A stretch of 11,403 nucleotides of DNA from an uncultured Porphyromonas sp. (GTDB taxonomy: Bacteria; Bacteroidota; Bacteroidia; Bacteroidales; Porphyromonadaceae). The first letter of the stretch is position 1. The number at the start of each line of letters is the position of its first letter. The notes beneath the pieces were generated by a model. That model was not told the DNA's origin, searched no databases, and saw only the letters and a program-made list of their open reading frames with translations. The position numbers and the translations under genes were made by a program. Shown here piece by piece: positions 7,129 through 11,403 of this stretch. Location of the stretch: NCBI RefSeq assembly GCF_934359325.1, contig NZ_CAKRLH010000041.1:1-11403 (forward strand), read 5' to 3'.

Positions 7129-7234
7129 ACTTCACCGAACTACCGGTATACGTGAAATCTATGATCGGTATCAGAGTGGACGATCTGTAGTCGGCTGATG
7201 ACGAGAGCGCTGTGTGATGCCCGGGTGGGATGGG

Positions 7235-8980
7235 TTACTTATGGAGGGTAAATAGGAACTCGAGGCCGCCCTCGGGGCTGTGTCGCCGTGCCTGGATCTG
7301 CCCGCCGTGGAGACGGATCGCATTTCGCACAATGCTGAGCCCCAGACCGGATCCGCCTCTGTCCCGCGTACGTCCGGAGTCGATGCGGTAGAAGCGCTCG
7401 AAGATGCGCCCCAGCTTCTCCTCAGGTACCCCTCGCCCGGTGTCGTAGTAGGAGAGGTAGACGTACTCGTCGTCCCGGTGGTAGCAGGAGAAGCAGAGGG
7501 TGACCCCTTCACCGGCGTAGCGGAGGGAGTTCTCGATGAGGTTCTGGAAGACGGAGTGGATGAGGGAATTATTAGCGTGGATGGTGAGTCCGTCGGGGAT
7601 CTCATTGACGAAGCGATCTCCACTCTGCTCTATGCGGTCGGCGAAGGCGATGCGCGCCTCCTCGACGACGAGACCGAGGTCGAGCTCCTCCATCCGGTAC
7701 TCCTCGGCCTCGCGCTCGTCCATCTGGCTGATGAGGCGTATATCGTCCATCATTGCGCTGAGCCGCTCTGCCTGGCGGTAGGCCTTGTCGGTAAAGGCAG
7801 CCTGCTGCTCCGGCGAGAGGTCGCTGTAGCGCAGTGTCTCCAGGTAGCCTCGTATGGAGGTGAGCGGCGTACGGATCTCGTGGGTGATGTTGCTGGTCAT
7901 CTCGCGCTTGAGCTGCGCCGTCTGGACCGATACGGTGACGTCCTCGATCGTGAGGTCAAAGGTCTCGGCTGCGGAGCGGAAGGCTTTGACCTCAAAGATG
8001 TGGCTCCCCGAGGGGATCATCGCGCTGCGGCTTCGCTCCTCGCCTCCGGGTGCGGAGGTGATGAAGTCGCCGATCGGCTGCATGCTCTCCTCGGTCAGTA
8101 GTTCGGACAGGCTCTCGAGCGGTAGCGCCCGAGAGGAGATCATGCTGGCAAACTGGATGAAGTGGGTATTTGCGAAGAGGGTCGTCCCATTGCTGTCGAA
8201 GAGGGCGATGCCGATCTTGGAGAGGTCAAAGAGGGCGATCAGGTGCTGCCGCATCTCCTCTGTCCGCTGCACCTTTGCCTCGCTCTCTCCGAAGAGCCGT
8301 CGCAGCTCCTCGCCGAGGGCGCCGAGATCGTCGTCAGCAAAGAGGGTGCCCTCCGGGTGTTCTCCACGACGGAGGGCACCGGTGAGCCGTCGCAGCCCGC
8401 TGACGGAGCGGTCGGTGGCTCGGAGGCTGACGAAGGTGCCGACCAGCATGCCGAGGAGGATCAGGAGGGAGGGGAGGAGTAAGGCAAGCCAGAGCGTCTT
8501 GCGGTCGGTCGCCGGCTGCTCTCGGTAGGGTCGGGTCAGGTGGATGTAGTGTCCGTCACAGTAGAGGGCGTAGTGGAGCTGTCCGTCGGCGGTGTCGCTC
8601 TCGACGGGTATGAGGTGGTCGCCGCTGTGATTGTAGTAGGCGAGCCTCAGCTCGGGGTCCTCGGAGAGGGAGCGCTGCGTACCCATGCTTGTGGAGTCGG
8701 TGGCGGCGGAGACGCGGAGAGCGGGGTCTATCAGCTCCGCCTCGATGTCGTCGGGGAGGAGAGAGAAGAGGTCGTCGAGGGGGAGGCTGTCGTGGCTCTG
8801 CGCTATGAGATCAGCGTAGGTGGCGAGGGTGGTGCTGCTCTCCCTGAGGTACTGCTGCTCCTCGTCGCGGGCATCTCTGTACTTGCTCCAGCAGAGGAGG
8901 GTGAGGGCGAGACAGAGGAGAGTGAGGATGAAGTGGAGCCCGTAGCTTCTCTTCGAGGTGAGGGATGTGGAGCCGCTCAT
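7235..8980 (-). CDS. phoR: PhoR-like sensor histidine kinase
   Basis: Inner-membrane sensor of the phosphate operon; predicted to autophosphorylate and pass phosphate to the regulator encoded just upstream. The 581 aa show TM1 (about 13-31), an extracytoplasmic domain of about 130 residues (32-160), TM2 (162-184), a HAMP-like linker (185-240), a PAS-like domain (about 243-350), then the kinase core. The H-box is ITHEIRTPL (365-373) with phospho-acceptor His367; the N-box is NLIENSLRY (480-488), G1 DTGRGVP (513-519), F-box FERFYRID (527-534) and G2 GGSGLGLSI (542-550). All catalytic boxes are intact. The gap after the regulator gene is 9 nt. The sizeable external domain differs from E. coli PhoR, which has almost none. 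Assignment to phosphate sensing comes from the pstB-phoU context. Confidence 0.93.
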   Translation of the reverse strand: MSGSTSLTSKRSYGLHFILTLLCLALTLLCWSKYRDARDEEQQYLRESSTTLATYADLIAQSHDSLPLDDLFSLLPDDIEAELIDPALRVSAATDSTSMGTQRSLSEDPELRLAYYNHSGDHLIPVESDTADGQLHYALYCDGHYIHLTRPYREQPATDRKTLWLALLLPSLLILLGMLVGTFVSLRATDRSVSGLRRLTGALRRGEHPEGTLFADDDLGALGEELRRLFGESEAKVQRTEEMRQHLIALFDLSKIGIALFDSNGTTLFANTHFIQFASMISSRALPLESLSELLTEESMQPIGDFITSAPGGEERSRSAMIPSGSHIFEVKAFRSAAETFDLTIEDVTVSVQTAQLKREMTSNITHEIRTPLTSIRGYLETLRYSDLSPEQQAAFTDKAYRQAERLSAMMDDIRLISQMDEREAEEYRMEELDLGLVVEEARIAFADRIEQSGDRFVNEIPDGLTIHANNSLIHSVFQNLIENSLRYAGEGVTLCFSCYHRDDEYVYLSYYDTGRGVPEEKLGRIFERFYRIDSGRTRDRGGSGLGLSIVRNAIRLHGGQIQARRHSPEGGLEFLFTLHK

Positions 8981-8989
8981 GGTGTGTCG

Positions 8990-9799
8990 TTATCGCCTGG
9001 ATCGCTGCTCCTCAGCAGCATCACCTTCGCTATCACCTTCGCTCTCGGCATTGATCTCATCCATGGTCATCGGCCGGAGACCGTAGCCGAAGCCGACACG
9101 ATTGTAGAGCATGGTGCCGTACTTGCCGAGCTTCTTCCGGAGTCGGGCGATATGCACGTCCACCGTTCGGTCAAGGACTAAGCTCTCACGGCTCCAGACG
9201 CGGTCGAGGATCTCCTGTCGGGTAAAGGTCCGTCCCGGGGCGGCGGCGAGCATCCGCAGGAGGTCGTACTCCGTCTTGGTAACGTCGAAGTGGTGGCTGC
9301 CGTCGGAGACGGTCATGGCGGTCTCGTCGATGACGAGCGGTCCCACCTCGATCCGGTCGCTCTCGACCGGCTCATGGTCTATAGCTGTGGTGCGGTGGAG
9401 GACGCTCCTGACGCGGGCAACAAGCTCTTTGACGGAGAAGGGCTTGGTGAGGTAGTCGTCCCCGCCGACGGTGAAGCCGTGGAGGAGATCTTCCTCGGCG
9501 CTCTTGGCGGTGAGGAAGATGATGGGGATCTCTCTGCCCTCGCTGCGGAGCTCCTCCGCCATCTCAAAGCCGGACATTCCCTCCATCATCACGTCGAGGA
9601 CGATGAGGCTGAAGTAGTGGGGATCGTCCTGTGCCTGCATGAGCCGAAGCGCCTCCTCAGCACTCGATGCGGAGGTGGTCCGGAGACCTATTCGCTCGAG
9701 GTGAAAGGCGACGATCTCGCAGATGTCGTCCTCGTCATCGACGATGAGGATCCGTGCCGGGCTGTCGGTCTGGGGGAAGGGGCTTTCGTCTTTCTTCAT
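8990..9799 (-). CDS. phoB: PhoB-like response regulator (OmpR family)
   Basis: DNA-binding partner of the adjacent kinase, expected to control phosphate-starvation genes. Receiver domain: ILIVDDEDD (17-25) with acidic D21/D22, phospho-acceptor Asp69 in VLDVMMEG, Thr97 and Lys119 (LTKPFS). The OmpR/PhoB winged helix spans about 146-242, with FDVTKTEYDLL, RTVDVHIARLRKKLG (211-225) and NRVGFGYGLRP (233-243). An acidic tail of about 25 residues follows, containing two tandem SEGD units encoded by a 12-bp duplication (9020-9043). I chose ATG at 9799, which shares one base with the phoU stop (TGATG), giving 269 aa; a GTG at 9802 would add one residue. Either way translation is probably coupled to phoU. 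Confidence 0.94.
   Translation of the reverse strand: MKKDESPFPQTDSPARILIVDDEDDICEIVAFHLERIGLRTTSASSAEEALRLMQAQDDPHYFSLIVLDVMMEGMSGFEMAEELRSEGREIPIIFLTAKSAEEDLLHGFTVGGDDYLTKPFSVKELVARVRSVLHRTTAIDHEPVESDRIEVGPLVIDETAMTVSDGSHHFDVTKTEYDLLRMLAAAPGRTFTRQEILDRVWSRESLVLDRTVDVHIARLRKKLGKYGTMLYNRVGFGYGLRPMTMDEINAESEGDSEGDAAEEQRSRR
9020..9043. repeat. 12-bp perfect tandem duplication inside the response regulator gene
   Basis: ATCACCTTCGCT occurs twice in a row (9020-9031 and 9032-9043). The unit is a multiple of three, so copy-number change would lengthen or shorten the acidic tail by SEGD without shifting the frame. Confidence 0.9.
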
Positions 9800-10482
9800 C
9801 ACTCCTCAAACTCGTGTCGTACGTCGGTTCCCTCGACCAGATAGATGGTCGACTCGGCGAGGTTGGTGGCGGAGTCGCCGATGCGCTCGAGATTATGCGC
9901 GACAGTGTGGATCTGCAGGAGGGCGAGGATCTCCGCCTCGCTGTGCACCCGGTCGGCGCCCTCGGCGGTGATCAGCCGGATGATCTCGCGCTGCTGCCGG
10001 TCGATATTGTCGTCCGCATCAATCACCTGATGCGCCACCTCGGTGTCCATGGTGGAGAAGGAGATGATCGCCGACCGGATCATCTCGGTCGTGTCGTCGA
10101 GCATCTGCAGCAGTCGCCGGGCGTACTCGTGCATGAAGTCGGAGGTGAAGTCGAGATCGCGGGCGATATAGACGCCATTCATCACCATATCGCCGACGCG
10201 CTCCAGATTAGTGGTGAGGTCGGGGTAGGCGATGATGCGCCGGAGGTCCTCCGCCTTGGGGGCAAACATGTAGATGGTGTACGCCACCTCCTCGCGGATG
10301 CGGATCTCGAGTCGGTCGATGACGTGCTCATTGGTGTCCGCCTCCTCGAAGAGCTCCTCGTCGAAGGGGCCGGCAAAGAGCTTCCGCAGGATAGCCAACT
10401 GGAGGAGGGTGACCTTAGAGATAAGCTCGTACTGGCTGTGGACGATCTCGAGCTTTCGGTCCTTGATGATACTGGTACTCAT
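9799..10482 (-). CDS. phoU: Phosphate signalling regulator PhoU
   Basis: Cytoplasmic, all-helical regulator that links the PstSCAB transporter to the sensor kinase and dampens the response when phosphate is ample. The 227 aa form the usual two three-helix bundles. Each carries the metal-binding hallmark: NLERVGDMVMN (92-102) and NLERIGDSATNLAE (197-210). The length is close to the usual 220-240 aa. It starts 12 nt after pstB, and its stop overlaps the start of the response regulator gene by one base. The start context ACACACCATGAG has no Shine-Dalgarno and recurs at the kinase gene. Its place between pstB and the regulator supports a direct role in the same circuit. Confidence 0.96.
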   Translation of the reverse strand: MSTSIIKDRKLEIVHSQYELISKVTLLQLAILRKLFAGPFDEELFEEADTNEHVIDRLEIRIREEVAYTIYMFAPKAEDLRRIIAYPDLTTNLERVGDMVMNGVYIARDLDFTSDFMHEYARRLLQMLDDTTEMIRSAIISFSTMDTEVAHQVIDADDNIDRQQREIIRLITAEGADRVHSEAEILALLQIHTVAHNLERIGDSATNLAESTIYLVEGTDVRHEFEE

Positions 10483-10494
10483 GGTGTGTGGTGC

Positions 10495-11361
10495 TTAGCT
10501 AAATACTCCGGTGAGGTAGTCCTCCGTGCGCTTGTCGCTCGGGGTGGTGAACATCTTCTGCGTGTCGTCGTACTCGATCAGCTCGCCGAGGTACATAAAG
10601 GCGGACTTGTCGGAGATGCGAGCCGCCTGACCCATATTGTGTGTCACGATGATGATGCTGTAGTGCTCCTTCAGCTCGAGGATCAGCTCCTCGATGGTAT
10701 TGGTGGATATAGGGTCTAGGGCTGAGGTGGGCTCGTCCATCAGCAGCACCTCGGGCCGAAGAGCGAGGGCGCGCGCGATGCAGAGCCTCTGCTGCTGTCC
10801 GCCCGAGAGGAAGGAGCCTCTCTGGTTTGTCACATCCTTTACTTCCTCCCAGAGTCCAACGCTCTCGAGGGAGGTCTGGACCACTTCCTCACGCTCTTCC
10901 TTAGAGAGGTGGATGCCATTGAGCTTATACCCGGCGAGGACATTCTCCGCGATGGACATGGTGGGGAAGGGGTTAGGTCGCTGGAAGACCATCCCCACCA
11001 TTCGCCTCGCCTCCATGGGGCTTATCTGCATCAGGTCGCGGTCGTGGAGGAGGATCTGCCCCTCGGTACGGATCTCGGGGTAGAGGTCGTGCATGCGATT
11101 GATCGCCCTGAGGAGGGTACTCTTGCCGCATCCACTGGGTCCCATGACGGCGGTGACGAGATGCTCGTAGAAGGAGCAATTGATGCTCTTGATCGCCCGC
11201 TTCTCCGGTGTGTAGGAAACGGAGAGATCGCGAACCTCGATGATCGGCGTGAGATCCTCCTCCCGGCTCGACTGGTGGGTCGAGAGGATCTTGTCGGCTA
11301 TGGGGATCTGACTCCCGGGCTGTCTCATGACCTTCGTGGAGCTATTGGTGGTAGTGGACAT
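10495..11361 (-). CDS. pstB: Phosphate ABC transporter ATP-binding protein PstB
   Basis: ATPase of the high-affinity PstSCAB phosphate importer, on the cytoplasmic face of the inner membrane. Walker A GPSGCGKST (74-82), Q-loop VFQRPNPFP (125-133), signature LSGGQQQRL (185-193), Walker B VLLMDEPTSALDP (205-217) with Glu210, and H-loop His241 (THNMGQA) are all intact. The AINRMHDL and QRPNPFP stretches are typical of PstB within the ABC family. At 288 aa it has an N-terminal extension of about 35 polar residues compared with E. coli PstB (257 aa). A perfect -7-like box ends one base before this ATG, so a start at Met12 (codon at 11328) is a possible alternative. pstS, pstC and pstA probably lie beyond the window. 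Confidence 0.96.
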   Translation of the reverse strand: MSTTTNSSTKVMRQPGSQIPIADKILSTHQSSREEDLTPIIEVRDLSVSYTPEKRAIKSINCSFYEHLVTAVMGPSGCGKSTLLRAINRMHDLYPEIRTEGQILLHDRDLMQISPMEARRMVGMVFQRPNPFPTMSIAENVLAGYKLNGIHLSKEEREEVVQTSLESVGLWEEVKDVTNQRGSFLSGGQQQRLCIARALALRPEVLLMDEPTSALDPISTNTIEELILELKEHYSIIIVTHNMGQAARISDKSAFMYLGELIEYDDTQKMFTTPSDKRTEDYLTGVFS

Positions 11362-11362
11362 A

Positions 11363-11370
11363 CAAATCTA
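11363..11370 (-). promoter_or_regulatory. -7-like box TAGATTTG immediately before pstB
   Basis: The minus strand reads TAGATTTG, a perfect TAnnTTTG match, ending one base before the annotated pstB ATG. A transcript from it would begin at or inside the first codons, so it would yield either a leaderless-type mRNA or one using Met12. It may be a chance match in an AT-rich gap. Confidence 0.3.
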
Positions 11371-11403
11371 AGATTTATTCGATTATCTCTTGACGCCTCG
11401 CTT

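Larger units (their letters stand above)
6844..7234. other. Intergenic region between the phosphate operon and proS
   Basis: This 391-base stretch has no convincing gene. It holds the proS promoter (6881-6888), a G-rich unstructured part (about 6935-7000), the second 22-bp palindrome array (7068-7128) and degenerate array-like sequences on both sides (around 7038-7041 and 7143-7168). No separate classical terminator was found after the histidine kinase stop codon, so the array hairpin may serve that role. Confidence 0.7.

Noticed and set aside
7280..8101. A 273-codon plus-strand open frame opposite the kinase core
   Set aside because: It lies antisense to intact H, N, G1, F and G2 boxes; its translation is compositionally odd (Val/Glu/Asp-rich), typical of an antisense shadow.
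9754..10719. A 321-codon plus-strand open frame opposite phoU and parts of its neighbours
   Set aside because: It spans three genes whose family motifs are clear on the other strand. Its own translation has no recognisable domain and reflects GC-rich third positions.

Overview
The window looks like a chromosomal stretch of a fairly GC-rich Bacteroidota, most likely Porphyromonas or a close relative (inferred, not proven). The evidence is the archaeal/eukaryote-type prolyl-tRNA synthetase typical of the phylum, several perfect Bacteroidota -7 boxes (TAnnTTTG) in front of genes, start sites that mostly lack a Shine-Dalgarno sequence, and an operon joining pstB, phoU and a phosphate-type two-component pair. 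No transposase, integrase, phage structural gene, CRISPR array, rRNA or tRNA was seen.

Layout. Positions 1-386 are non-coding, with a GC-rich hairpin terminator and an array of 22-bp palindromic repeats. A glycerate kinase gene (387-1454, +) converges on gap (1571-2581, -) across a bidirectional hairpin terminator. Every later gene is on the minus strand. 2704-4356 is a three-gene membrane-protein cluster: a YtxH-like protein, a two-TM PF07332-type protein and a 173-residue protein with a basic glycine-rich tail. 4504-6843 is a proS-exonuclease-fold operon with its own promoter. 6844-7234 is non-coding and holds a second 22-bp palindrome array and the proS promoter. 7235-11361 is a tightly packed phosphate operon, read pstB, phoU, phoB-like regulator, phoR-like kinase; pstS, pstC and pstA would be expected beyond the right edge.

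How the genes work together. PstB powers phosphate uptake; PhoU normally couples transporter state to the sensor kinase, which phosphorylates the response regulator. All four share one transcript, with gaps of 9-12 nt or an overlap. Glycerate kinase and GAPDH are both central-carbon enzymes but are convergent and separately transcribed. The membrane triad matches the layout of the enterobacterial yqjD-yqjE-yqjK set, although that link is my inference.

The items most worth following up are the two related arrays of 22-bp palindromes, in which two classes of dyad alternate every 11 bp; the membrane-anchored DEDDh exonuclease-fold protein, which seems to have lost catalytic residues in two of its three motifs; and the YqjDEK-like triad with its structured promoter and intercistronic hairpin.
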